A model generated the notes under the pieces. That model did no database searches and was not told the DNA's origin. It saw nothing but the letters and a program-made list of their open reading frames with translations. A stretch of 27,459 bases of DNA. Origin: Penium margaritaceum (Eukaryota; Streptophyta; Zygnematophyceae; Desmidiales; Peniaceae). The stretch covers positions 164,802 through 192,260 of the forward strand of contig SZWC01003583.1 in the NCBI GenBank assembly GCA_023375785.1, written 5' to 3'. The position numbers were made by a program, and so were the translations under genes. Positions 18,492-27,459 of the stretch are shown one piece after another (positions within the stretch are counted from its first letter, which is position 1; each line of letters opens with the position of its first letter).

Positions 18492-19145
18492 TAACTAAAG
18501 AATCCAACAGGCCCACCCCATCTGTCCGCCAACCCATATCACTATCGTGGTCCGCTCACGGATTGCAAGGGTTGTGTGCCCCGTGAAGATGCTGCGGGCC
18601 TCAACAATGCGTCGCGTGCATGCGGTAACTGAGAGACTGTGCGACACAATCGAGTTGCTAGCAACTCGAGTTGGAAAATTCACCGTCGATGTAAACTCAT
18701 TGACAAGTTGCTAGCAACTCTAAATGACGTCACTTCAAGTAGCTTCTAAGAGGGAGGCTCAGAAGAAAGGTGACCCTTGAAGTCGTTTCGACAAGGTTTT
18801 GTACATTGATTGAACATCACAGTTGCACTCTCCTTTCGCCGCATGTTACCCTGTTTTGTTGTTCTTGAACGCACATTGACGATCTAAGAAGCTTCTCAAA
18901 TCATTCGCGGAAACACATCATTATGGATGGACGAATTCATAAGACCATCGGTTGCTTGACGATCTGGTCGGCGGTAGACAGACATCGTCGATTATATTGC
19001 CAGATTACCGCGAAAGTTCTTCCAGCAACACGGCCGAGTTCTAATGAACAGGGTTTGGGGGTTTTTTGGAGTTGGTAGCCACTCCCATTGTTCCGCCTCC
19101 TTGGTGGCTATCGAGTTGCTAGAATCGCGCAACTGAAGTGCTTAC

Positions 19146-19155
19146 CATGCGTGTG
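19146..19155. repeat. Candidate LINE target-site duplication (left)
   Basis: CATGCGTGTG here and CATGCGCGTG at 22,629-22,638 match at nine of ten positions, one directly before the first LINE-like codons and the other directly after the TCTA tail. Confidence 0.6.
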
Positions 19156-19157
19156 GG

Positions 19158-21564
19158 CGACGCTTAGTCCGCTTCTGCGAGCAGCACATGCTCGCTATTG
19201 CCCAAGGCTCTGCCGAGGGCAACTCATGTGTCAAGGGCTCGCGTGGACACCTAAACGACAGCGTGATTGACTATGCACTACTGTCCTATTCACTTTGTCC
19301 TTGCTCCCTCACGATGCTAGAACACACTGCAGACTCAGACCACTGTGCTTTCTCCCTCGTCACCCCTCTCACCATTCCTTACACTTGCCCACCTACACCT
19401 TTCTCTTGGAAGAAATTCTTAAAATGTTACCCCCTTGCCCTCTCCACGCCTCCAGTCCAAACCCTCCTCCAAACAACGTCAACGATGCCCGAGCTACCAC
19501 AATTCTCGTCATGTNGCCCAAGGCTCTGCCGAGGGCAACTCATGTGTCAAGGGCTCGCATGGACACCTAAACGACAGCGTGATTGACTATGCACTACTGT
19601 CCTATTCACTTTGTCCTTGCTCCCTCACGATGCTAGAACACACTGCAGACTCAGACCACTGTGCTTTCTCCCTCGTCACCCCTCTCACCATTCCTTACAC
19701 TTGCCCACCTACACCTTTCTCTTGGAAGAAATTCTTAAAATGTTACCCCCTTGCCCTCTCCACGCCTCCAGTCCAAACCCTCCTCCAAACAACGTCAACG
19801 ATGCCCGAGCTACCACAATTCTCGTCATGTCTCATCCAAGCACTCCAAGCTCCATCTACCGTCGCATGCCCTGTGCCATCGCCTCGCCCGCTCCGCCGCT
19901 CGCACGCCCCGTGGTGGTCGCCTCTCTGTCATGCTGCACATCGTGCCTACAAATCCGCTTACCGCTTGTCCCCACACTCCCCCCACACTGCTCGCCTCAT
20001 GCTCGCCTATCGTCGGACTTGTAAAGCTGCCAAAGTCGAGTATCATGCAGGATCCTCAACCCGTACAGTCCACCTATTTACTAGTAACCCACGAGCATTT
20101 TGGCGCTCCTTCTCTACCGCGCGCTCACCACCAGCCTCTATCCCACCCGTACAATGGACCTCCTACGCTACAACACTGTTTGCACGACCAGCCCTCCAGC
20201 CTGCAATTGAACCTCCTCTCTATCCACAGCCACCGCTACCTGCCGCTGACTTCACCCAACAACCAGTCGTGAGTCAAACCGTAGAAGAGACACTGGACCG
20301 AATGCGTAGGCGTAGAGCCCAAGACACCCATGGCCTAAGGCTTGAGCACATCCTCTCACGTGAGCTTGTCCCCTTCCTCTGCACGCTTCTGAAGCTATAC
20401 CTCTCCACTGACTACCTTCCACCTCACTGCACGGAAGGACTGATCCACCCCATCCACAAGCGTGGGGACCGCTCGGATCCCGACAATTATCGCCTTCTTA
20501 CTGTGCAACCAACCTTCACCAAACTCTACTCCACCTACCTCCTCTCACTGCTGCTGTCACGTGCACCCCCAATCCAATGTCTTCATTCTGCCCAGAACGC
20601 TTTCCTCCCTAAACACAACTCTCTAGACCACGCCTTCACTCTGTACACCCTTGTCCTCTCGGCCCGCCGTACAAAGCGCCCCCTCTACGCTGCTTTCCTA
20701 GACCTTCGCAAGGCCTATGACTCCGTCAGCCATGACCTCCTTTTCGCCCAACTTGCCGCCCTTGGTCTAACCACCAATGAAGTCCATGCTGTGGAAAAAC
20801 TCTACTCATCAGCCAGCGCCCGCGTCCACACCCCTGCTGGCCACTCCGATCCCTTTCCCGTTCGCCACGGCCTTCTGCAGGGTGACCCATGCAGTCCTAT
20901 CCTCTTCAACTACCACATTGACCCCCTAGCACGTGCCATCTCTCGCATCGACACAGATGCTCCCACCCTTCTTGGCACACCCATTCCTCTCCTCCTACAG
21001 GCCGACGATATTGTCCTCCTCTCTGAGTCTGTCGGTGGCCTTCAACGTGCAGTGGACGAGGCATTCTACTCGCTCATTGCCCTTGGCCATACAATCCAGC
21101 CAAGCAAATGCGCTGTCCTTGTCTTCCGTCCATCTCGTAACCTGTCACGCCCAAGCATTTGCCTTCCTACATTACCCTCAGCATCCCCCCTTCCCCTCTC
21201 TAATGAATACACCTACCTTGGCCTACGCTTCTCTGCTATCTCTAGGCACATAATTGACACAAAGCCACTAATCACCAAGGCACAACAGGTGCTTGGGGCC
21301 GTCCGACGAAAATGCACTTCATCCTCTATACACACTGTGTCCCTCCGCCTCACTCTTGTCCGTGCCCTCTGTCTCTCCCGCCTAATGTATGGTATTGCAA
21401 TATGGGGCCCACCCACCCTCGCGCTAGTACGCCGCTCCTATTTCACATGTGACCCCCCCCCGTGGCCTGCAGGACGCCCACAAACTACATCTCGATGGAA
21501 TCCTATGGTGTGTCTCGGCCACGATAGTCGCAAGATCAACACCGCGCAATTTGATACATCTTGA
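19158..21564 (+). pseudogene. LINE endonuclease tail and reverse transcriptase
   Basis: Codons from 19,158 read RRLVRFCEQHMLAIAQGSAE, then SVIDYALLS and HTADSDHCAFSL; the IDY and SDH blocks are typical of the end of a LINE endonuclease. After a linker the RT follows: IHKRGDRSDPDNYR, FLDLRKAYDSVSHDLL (catalytic Asp codon at 20,701), GLLQGDPCSPILFN and LLQADDIVLLSES (Asp-Asp at 21,004-21,009). The usual YADD has Gln in place of Tyr. The frame is continuous from 19,516 to about 21,450; the preceding part is in another frame only because of the 315-bp duplication. After the C run at 21,453 this frame is no longer the true one. Confidence 0.9.
19200..19830. repeat. 315-bp tandem duplication around a single N, probable assembly join
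   Basis: 19,200-19,514 and 19,516-19,830 are identical except for about one base (GCTCGCGTGG against GCTCGCATGG). They are separated by the single N at 19,515. Such a repeat exactly abutting an N is what unmerged overlapping contig ends or haplotypes give. Collapsing it leaves one continuous LINE frame. Confidence 0.9.
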
Positions 21565-22252
21565 GTCGAACACCCTCCCATTCCAGTTCTTGCCCTTTGT
21601 CTATGGCCCTAGATATGCAGCGTATTTAGAAGCGCTACCGGTGGAGCGTCTTGCCAATGTTGCCTACTGCTGGCATGTAGAGAATCGATCACCATGGCAT
21701 ACCACACTCCTACGTGCTACCCATGCCCTGTGCGCCTCACCCGTCTCAGACTCTTGGTTTGAACTGTCCCACGTCTTCACACGCTCCAAGCTACGCTCGA
21801 TCCTCCTCTCCCCTGGTCTGTCTGGACCCTCCCCTCACTCCCACTCCCCCCACCCTTCCTGCCCCCATCCCCCACCTGCAACCCCTGACCCTCCCAGCAC
21901 TGAGAGCCCAGCTTCCACACTGTCCACCGCCAACCACCCCGTGCAACCAATCGCCAGCACTACCCGCACTACTGATACCCCCAAGGCTCTCCTATTTTAC
22001 CAGACTGTGGTACCTCGCTCCCCTGGCCTACCCCCCTACCTTTCTCTTCCCATGCCCTCCTTCCACGCGNAGGACTTCCTCTCTTTCGAGGACCAGGCCT
22101 GCTTGGCGTCTTGTGTGGCAGGTATGCTCCAGGTCTACTACAGCTACCACAGCAGCCCCAACCTGCAGCAGACACTGGGTTACCCGCATCGACCCCGTGC
22201 TCCCCCTCCCCCGCGCCAACGCCACATCCTCAGCATCTGCAGCCCAGGATGA
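21453..22252 (+). pseudogene. LINE C-terminal region after a homopolymer frameshift
   Basis: A run of nine C (21,453-21,461) shifts the reading frame by one. In the new frame DAHKLHLDGILWCV, STPRNLIHLESNTLPFQFL and ERLANVAYCWHV continue the usual post-RT LINE region, followed by a Pro/Ser/Thr-rich linker and a final FEDQACLASCVAGMLQVYYS segment. The frame ends at 22,252. The homopolymer may be a sequencing error, in which case the ORF is intact from 19,516 to here. An ambiguous base lies at 22,070. Confidence 0.75.
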
Positions 22253-22629
22253 CAGCCGCTATTCAATCAATATGGTGGATTCGTATGGAGCGAGCTCGCA
22301 GCATGTAGCAGCCTTCTGGCCGCCGCGCAGCTGAGCTCGGCATTTGTGATATGCCGTTACTAGGCCTCTTTGGCCACCATTGGCATGTCGCTCTTATTGC
22401 CCTCGTGTGCTCAGTCCCTCCCCCCCTCAGAATCTCGCTAGGACTTCATTTGCTTTGACCCCTGTGTGCTTCTTTACACTTGACAGTGGGCACATGCATG
22501 CCCCTCTCCATGTTTGTCGTGTGTGGATGTCCCTCCTGACTCTCACTGTCACATGTGGCTCTGTGCCACCGTCCATTCCCCGTGGAGGGGTAGCGACGAT
22601 AAAAATAATAATCTATCTATCTATCTATC
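22253..22629 (+). repeat. LINE 3' untranslated region and TCTA tail
   Basis: No further conserved coding. The region ends in A-rich GATAAAAATAATAA followed by about four TCTA units (22,612-22,629). Short microsatellite tails in place of poly-A are known for several LINE clades. Confidence 0.75.
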
Positions 22630-22638
22630 ATGCGCGTG

Positions 22639-24106
22639 CCTAAAGCTGTTTACAGCAAGGAGGCATCTGGACGACAAATCCCAATGTCTCCATTGTCTAT
22701 TCCTCCCTCCAACTCGAGTTGCTAGCAACTCGATTTTGTCGCACGGTCCCTTAAAACATTCGTTCGTGGAATTGGTGACGTGTGCAGGAGCCGTACGAAC
22801 CCGCTCAGAACCCGAGCCAGGCGCAAGGAGAGGCTCGAACGATGAAAACCCATCCCGACAGAGAAGATCGAGGTTGAGCAGAATTTTCGCTTGAAGCCAG
22901 ACCCATGGCTCGTTTGCCAGTCTCTTCACGGTCATGTGCTCCGGCTGTGCTGCCGCGGAAGCTTAGACCAGGGAAACCTGTGTGGTTAAAACACCATTCG
23001 CCATTTTACGTGATGAGCTGCCGAGCCTACAAACCATTGATGATTCGAACGTCGCAGGTACCACTGGACGCACTAATATTCGAAAGCGATGACGAACCTA
23101 ATAGAACCAATGTGTTGAGCTGATCGAACGAACCAACAAAGCGCTCCGGTCTTTTCCCCAGGGGTCTGTTGCACTTTTGACCCCTCCCAATTGCAATAGT
23201 GCAAAGAAGTGGGAGAGTTCAAGGCAGCGTCTGATAACGACGCAATAGTGCCTCCTAGCAGGGCTAGAAACAAGCTTCGGACGCGGACAAACATGAAGCT
23301 CAACCTTCCCTTTTTGGGACCAGGTAAGAAAGAATTTTTACGGGCATGGTGGTCATCGCGGTGAAAGAGCAGTATCCGGTACGACTGAGTACGACAACGG
23401 CCTGAATTTACCGATGAGTCTCTCTATTTACCTTCGACATTTATTTCAAGCTGCGACCGAGTAAGACAACGGTGGGGATCTAACATCGACCAAGTCTTCT
23501 CCCTTCGGAACTTCTATCCGACATACGATACATTTCAACAAAATGTATGCTCATAGCGTGAAAATGGACAAGAACGTAATGAGATATCCTCATGTAATCA
23601 GGCCAGCGAAACGGAAAGTCATAAACCGTCTATCCATAGTACCAGCTCAAGATCTACCGCCACCATTCATGAAGCTGTGTACGATGTCATTAATTCTCCT
23701 TAACCGACCGTATTGTTGCTTCGTGACCAGACGAGGCCTAGGAAGGTATGCAATCACAGTACCGAACAGGAAGCTTGAGAACGAAAAGCATGTACCGAAC
23801 GACCTTGTGTCGACGAAACAAGGATGAGATCTCAATAATGATAACAAAACATACGAAATCAAGCGGAACCTACGCACCACTGTGATGCTGGTGCTTCGAA
23901 CGGAGATTGCCGGCACTAGCTAAACGTCATTGATACATGTCCATCATTCACACATTCAACACATACATGCTCTGTGGCTAACATTGTGCGAACAATTCAC
24001 TGACAAAATCATGGGAACGAAGGGATGAGCCCATTGCGACAAAGTTATATTTCATACAATTTCCCTCCAATTACAAAATTTACCTGGCACAAAATGATCT
24101 GCAAGG
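22639..24106. other. No supported gene
   Basis: Only short open frames (for example 22,905-23,123 plus and 23,543-23,827 plus) with no recognisable domain. A TTGCACT/AGTGCAA inverted pair lies near 23,167-23,204. Base composition is balanced and unlike the pyrimidine-rich right end. Confidence 0.45.
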
Positions 24107-24114
24107 ATGATGAT
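24107..24114. repeat. Target-site duplication of the hAT element (left)
   Basis: ATGATGAT, repeated at 24,622-24,629. The sequence is itself a triplet repeat, so it is slightly less informative than a complex 8-mer. Confidence 0.8.
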
Positions 24115-24621
24115 CAGAGATGGCAGCGGTAGTACTGATAACGCAGTGACGTGCGTTATTGTACCACGGTATGGAGCATACCACGGTACGGTACTCAATG
24201 TCACGGTATCGGTACGGTATCGGTAGTAAACCCCTAGGATACCGCATGAGTAACGCAGTACGATACAACGGTACCGTACCGCATTACTCAAAGAGCTTCG
24301 AAGCCCAAATCGCCACAAAAAGACAAAAACAGCATGACGATTCTTGCGGACGCAACGAATAAAGGGTGTGGATGATAGATAAAGCGGATTTAGGTGTTAA
24401 AACATCATGATGGTGGTTAAAAATCAAAGAAACATTCAAAGTACCGTGGTATTGACGGTATAACGTGATTAACGCCAAATAATGCCCCCCAAACATAAAA
24501 TGTTTTGTGTACTGCAGTACTTTCAACAAGAATACAGATACCGCGGTACGGTACACATTTTAGCCAAAATAACGCGGTATGATGTACCGTTGGTACACAA
24601 TACCGCGGTTTGCCTTCTCTG
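24115..24621. mobile_element. hAT-type non-autonomous DNA transposon, 507 bp
   Basis: Ends are CAGAGATGGCA and, inverted, CAGAGAAGGCA, with an 8-bp duplication ATGATGAT on both sides. CAG-type termini and 8-bp duplications define the hAT superfamily. The interior is packed with CGGTA and its complement TACCG, both near the ends (24,126-24,275 and 24,440-24,610), including CGGTACCG and TACCGCGGTA palindromes. These look like subterminal transposase-binding repeats. No transposase is encoded. Confidence 0.85.
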
Positions 24622-24629
24622 ATGATGAT

Positions 24630-25400
24630 ACTCATTATGTGGTCAATTGACCACCGGTTTTTTACATCCAAAGAATCTCATAAAAAAGCAAGAACTATAA
24701 TATGTATTAAAAAAACTGAAAATGGTTTAAGAATCAAAATGTTTCAATCCCAAAAGAAAAGAATGAGAACGTGTAAAATTTCAATTTTTATTTTGGCTCT
24801 GATAAGCATCATCTCATGTACTTTGGGGGAAAAGACACAACCTCTACATTTTTTCTCCATAACTAAGAATATAGTAGGTCATAATTATGCCAAGAACACA
24901 CACGCAGCTCAAACCAAGTGGCAACCTATTTCTTAGTATGCCACTCTTGTTCTATTTTGCAACTTTGTCACAACCACTTTTTCACGCACCACAAATATTC
25001 CTCCAGAATACCCTGGAATATCCGCGCACTGTCTAACCATTTACAGATCACTTCCTGAACTGGCCGAAACATACACAGCGATTCTCGTCGTTTTCGCGCT
25101 AAAAACAAGGTTCTGATGCACAACTTTGAAAAAAATTGCGAACCATAACATTGGTCTTTAAACCCCCTCGTTGAACTGACAAGGGCCTTCTTGAACGATC
25201 AAACGAGAATGCACCATCGCGTCACGGCAACTAGCAAAACACCAAAGGGCATGACCCATCGTCTTTTCACTCGCACTCACACATTGTATATACGTCACCG
25301 AGATTCAACACTTGCAACAAGCAAATTCAATATTCTTAAATCCCCTCGTTCTCGCAAAAAGAGACAAGTGATTTCACCTATGAAAAACCTAACTTCTACC
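24630..25400. other. AT-rich, no supported gene; possible LTR at the right side
   Basis: A 108-codon plus-strand frame (24,610-24,936) begins inside the hAT terminus and is Lys/Ile-rich with no recognised domain; I do not call it. If the primer-binding site at 25,413 is real, part of this interval would be its LTR, but no start or second copy was found. Confidence 0.35.
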
Positions 25401-25412
25401 CAGCGTAACACA

Positions 25413-25427
25413 TGGTATTAGAGTGCC
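25413..25427 (+). promoter_or_regulatory. Degenerate primer-binding site of a further LTR element
   Basis: TGGTATTAGAGTGCC follows AACACA; compared with TGGTATCAGAGC it has two C-to-T changes. This suggests a plus-strand LTR retrotransposon start, with the LTR to the left. Confidence 0.45.
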
Positions 25428-25619
25428 TTTGCCTTGGCAAGACGTGCCATTACTTTAACACCGACGCGTGACTCTGTCGTGGTTTCAAGCACATAACCTA
25501 GGACAAGGAATTCACAAATCCCACGACAAAGTGGATGCACGGAGCGTGCACACCTGGTAACAGCATAGACCGGCAAAGACCATGGTAATGGCTGAAGGCA
25601 CCCCGTGATGGACCTTCAG

Positions 25620-26057
25620 CCTTATCGAGAAAGATGATCATATGACAAATGGCACCTTGACAAACACAACAAATTTAGAGCTTGGCTTGCTTCACATGCT
25701 ATTTCCACCTGCATTACGGACAAATACAACTCATCATACACACCAAAAATTAGGAAGCTAAGTGGCTGCCTAGCGGAGAGGGAAATGTTTCAACGCACAC
25801 ATGTTGAAGAACTATAGTACTATGTTGCCAAAATCCGTAACTCAAAAGCACGAGAGGCGGTGCTTGCTGATCAACTTCACATCAATGGAGCCTTGATTTT
25901 TCCTGACATGGCTGAGACGTACGATCAAGCAAAGTTCAAGGAACCCACCATCAGGGTTTTTATGACAAATTTGGAGGTGCACTTTATTGTTGTAAGTAAA
26001 AAACTCCGACAAACAAAAGTAGAACCTCGCAACCGCTTTTTTGAGGCACCTCTTTAA
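25620..26057 (+). pseudogene. Unknown coding remnant after the primer-binding site
   Basis: In one frame the sequence reads KIRKLSGCLAEREMFQRTHV, a stop (TAG near 25,814), then YYVAKIRNSKAREAVLADQL and FKEPTIRVFMTNLEVHFIVV, ending at 26,057. It is helical and charged and lies where gag would be expected behind the possible primer-binding site. I do not recognise the family. Confidence 0.35.
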
Positions 26058-26289
26058 GCTCGTGGGCCAATCTCATACCCATCAAATGATAGTGTCAAAG
26101 TACCAAACATTTCTGTGTTTACTTACGCTAGCTAGCCTAGTTTAGTCTCATTTTCCTTGTCTGTGCTGACTTCTTACGAGACATTGGCCTCGCTGTGCCA
26201 ACCTGTCTGGGTCACACGAGACATTGTGCGCGCGAAGGCCCTATGCACCCCTTATGTGGTTCGCCACACTTTAGGGCAAACCGCAGTCT

Positions 26290-26330
26290 GGGGAGCGAGG
26301 GCGACCCGATAGGGGTCACTCTCGCTCCCC
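26290..26330. repeat. 18-bp stem hairpin
   Basis: The arms GGGGAGCGAGGGCGACCC (26,290-26,307) and GGGTCACTCTCGCTCCCC (26,313-26,330) pair at 16 of 18 positions as DNA, with one further G-U pair as RNA, around the loop GATAG. It could be a regulatory RNA structure or a short fold-back element. Confidence 0.8.
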
Positions 26331-27418
26331 CGTCACATTCATTCTTTTCCAAAAAACCTATCTATTCTCGTCTTGATCACCTCTTGCAACTAAGTGTTCC
26401 GGAGTCGTCTCCTCCCTCACAGGATCTCGAGAGCAATCCCCCTCACAAGTTCTCAAGAGCCGCTCTTCCTCACAAGATCCGAGAGGGACAGTTAGTTCCG
26501 CGACCAACTGTCGGCTCCACCCGCCCCAACCTCCTCACTCTCCATCCTCTCTCTCCCCCACCCTCACTACGTCCTATTTCAACATGGCATCAAGCCATTG
26601 ACCGGGCCTGTGGCCGCCTCTCTTTCGCTTCCGCTTCCGCTCACATCCGGCCATGTCGATCGTCTCCGCTGGCAAGTTTCTTTGTTAACACCGTCCCCGC
26701 CGTCTCTCTCCTCTCCTCCGTGGCCGTCGCCGCTGGCGTGCCGTCATCGGCAGCCTTTCTCCCAGGTCCGCCCCTTTTGAGGCCTTGTTGTTGTTCCGAC
26801 TCCCCTCCCACCCTCGCTCTTTCCTCGCTTTCCCCGTTTCCCCTCCCCGTTCCGACACCCCTCCCACCCTCGCTCTTTGTCTTACTTTCTCTCTTCCTTT
26901 CTCTTGCCGGTTCGTCATTTTTGCCTCCCTCTGATTTTCCTCGTCTAACTCCTGTTCGTTTGACTCTGTGCAGGTTCGACTTTTCCTTCCCCGCTTTGGT
27001 TCCACCCTTTCCCGCTCACGTTCGGCCCCTTGGACTCGCTTTGGCTCGGCCTCCTACCTCTGGATCTCCGTCTGCCGTCTCTGGACCCGTGGCTCCGCCT
27101 TCGCTAGCTCTAGTTGTAGTTGTAGCCGTAGTTGTAGCTATAGCTGTAGCTGTGGCTTTGTGGCTTCCTCGTCTAGCTTAGGGACTCTGGGCCTTTGGCC
27201 CCTGAACTCTGAACTCTGGGCTCTTGCCCCCCCCATTCCTTTCGTTTCTGTCGTTTCTGCTCGGCTCTCTGAGCCCGGGGCCGTTTGCCCCCTCAAACGG
27301 CCTATTGGCCTTTGCGGCTGTGTGGCCCCGCCGGTCTGGCGCACTAGGAACCCCCCCCGCTGGGTCTCGTTCCGGCCTGTGTTTCCGCTCCCCCTCTCTT
27401 GTTCTCTCTCCGTCCACT

Positions 27419-27422
<4 letters not shown>
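26331..27422 (+). other. Pyrimidine-rich low-complexity region with short tandem repeats
   Basis: Strong C and T bias on the plus strand. A long open frame at 26,195-27,181 reads only Ser/Pro/Leu/Val-rich low complexity and has no domain, so it is not called as a gene. Repeats seen are three CCTCACA-AG-TC-type units with a period of about 27 bp (26,415-26,490), two copies of TTCCGAC-CCCCTCCCACC with a period of 55 bp (26,794-26,877), TAG(T/C)TG-like hexamers (27,107-27,160), and a GGCCGTTTG/CAAACGGCC hairpin near 27,281-27,304. It might be an upstream or untranslated region of a gene beyond the window. Confidence 0.5.

Positions 27423-27459
<37 letters not shown>
27423..27459 (+). repeat. CT microsatellite at the right edge
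   Basis: An uninterrupted CT run to the end of the window. The other long CT run (8799-8906) ends in an assembly gap, so this edge may also be a contig break. Confidence 0.95.

Larger units (their letters stand above)
19156..22628 (+). mobile_element. 5'-truncated LINE (non-LTR retrotransposon)
   Basis: Contains the end of an apurinic-type endonuclease, a reverse transcriptase, a C-terminal region and a TCTA microsatellite tail. It has a candidate 10-bp target duplication. The start falls inside the endonuclease, as expected from incomplete target-primed reverse transcription. The ORF is nearly intact: one frameshift at a C run and two ambiguous bases (19,515 and 22,070). This makes it the youngest-looking coding element in the window. 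The exact LINE clade is not determined. Confidence 0.88.
18632..22757. mobile_element. Possible DNA transposon with palindromic inverted termini, split by the LINE
   Basis: GTGCGACA-AATCGAGTTGCTAGC with the following AACTCGAGTTGGA occurs near 18,638-18,674 and in reverse complement near 22,710-22,746 with one mismatch. Weak similarity (GAGACT/GGGACC) continues outwards. Each end contains the 16-bp palindrome GAGTTGCTAGCAACTC. Without the LINE the two ends would be about 600 bp apart, a typical MITE size. The three bases outside are TGA and TTA, which could be a mutated Harbinger TWA duplication. No coding was seen in the remaining sequence (18,680-19,145 and 22,639-22,705). Confidence 0.5.

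Noticed and set aside
18295..18498. Similar open frames on both strands at 18,268-18,498
   Set aside because: They are a consequence of the fold-back symmetry of the MITE.
24610..24936. 108-codon plus-strand open frame
   Set aside because: It starts inside the hAT terminal repeat, lies in AT-rich DNA and has no recognisable features.
26195..27181. 328-codon plus-strand open frame
   Set aside because: It is Ser/Pro/Leu/Val-rich throughout, follows the pyrimidine bias of the DNA, includes short DNA repeats, and shows no domain.
1..27459. tRNA genes, rRNA and CRISPR arrays
   Set aside because: Looked for T-loop-like GGTTCGA patterns, rRNA-like conserved stretches and regularly spaced repeats; none were convincing.

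Overview
The window is eukaryotic repeat-rich DNA, almost certainly nuclear. It contains copia LTR retrotransposons with the plant-type initiator-Met tRNA primer-binding site, two LINE-type retrotransposons, non-autonomous DNA transposons, microsatellites and assembly gaps. No prokaryotic operon, rRNA, tRNA or CRISPR array was seen. A plant-lineage genome (streptophyte alga, bryophyte, lycophyte or similar) is the best guess from the copia and LINE types. The species cannot be fixed from this sequence.

Layout. 1-462 is the 5' part of an unrecognised minus-strand open frame that runs off the left edge. 1756-12,610 is an old, decayed minus-strand copia element. It was split inside its reverse transcriptase by a second copia element on the plus strand, 3044-10,681, with a perfect 5-bp target-site duplication (ATCTT). 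The inserted element still shows LTR, primer-binding site, gag, protease, integrase, RT, RNase H, polypurine tract and LTR in order, but it is full of stops and frameshifts. A roughly 265-bp non-autonomous element with its own 8-9 bp target duplications occurs once in each copia copy, in opposite orientations, at 5100-5367 and 11,649-11,909.

12,620-16,600 holds a broken minus-strand coding region of unknown family (acidic, helical, Gln/Ala-rich), perhaps the inside of another LTR element whose primer-binding site is near 16,590. 16,901-18,012 (minus) is a LINE C-terminus with a zinc-knuckle, followed by an open frame of unknown function. 18,272-18,491 is a nearly complete fold-back MITE with TAA duplications. 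19,156-22,628 is a 5'-truncated LINE (endonuclease tail plus RT, TCTA tail) that sits between two inverted copies of a 37-bp palindromic sequence, as if it had jumped into a small DNA transposon. A 315-bp duplication at a single N inside this LINE is probably an assembly artefact.

24,115-24,621 is a clean hAT-type non-autonomous element with CAGAGA termini, an 8-bp duplication and many CGGTA/TACCG motifs. 25,413-26,057 looks like the start of another retroelement. The right end (26,100-27,459) is pyrimidine-rich, with short tandem repeats, a strong hairpin and a terminal CT microsatellite.

The genes do not form a pathway. The window records successive insertions. I found no convincing host gene and no new cellular system. 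The most novel items are the uncharacterised small transposons and the unknown minus-strand coding regions.
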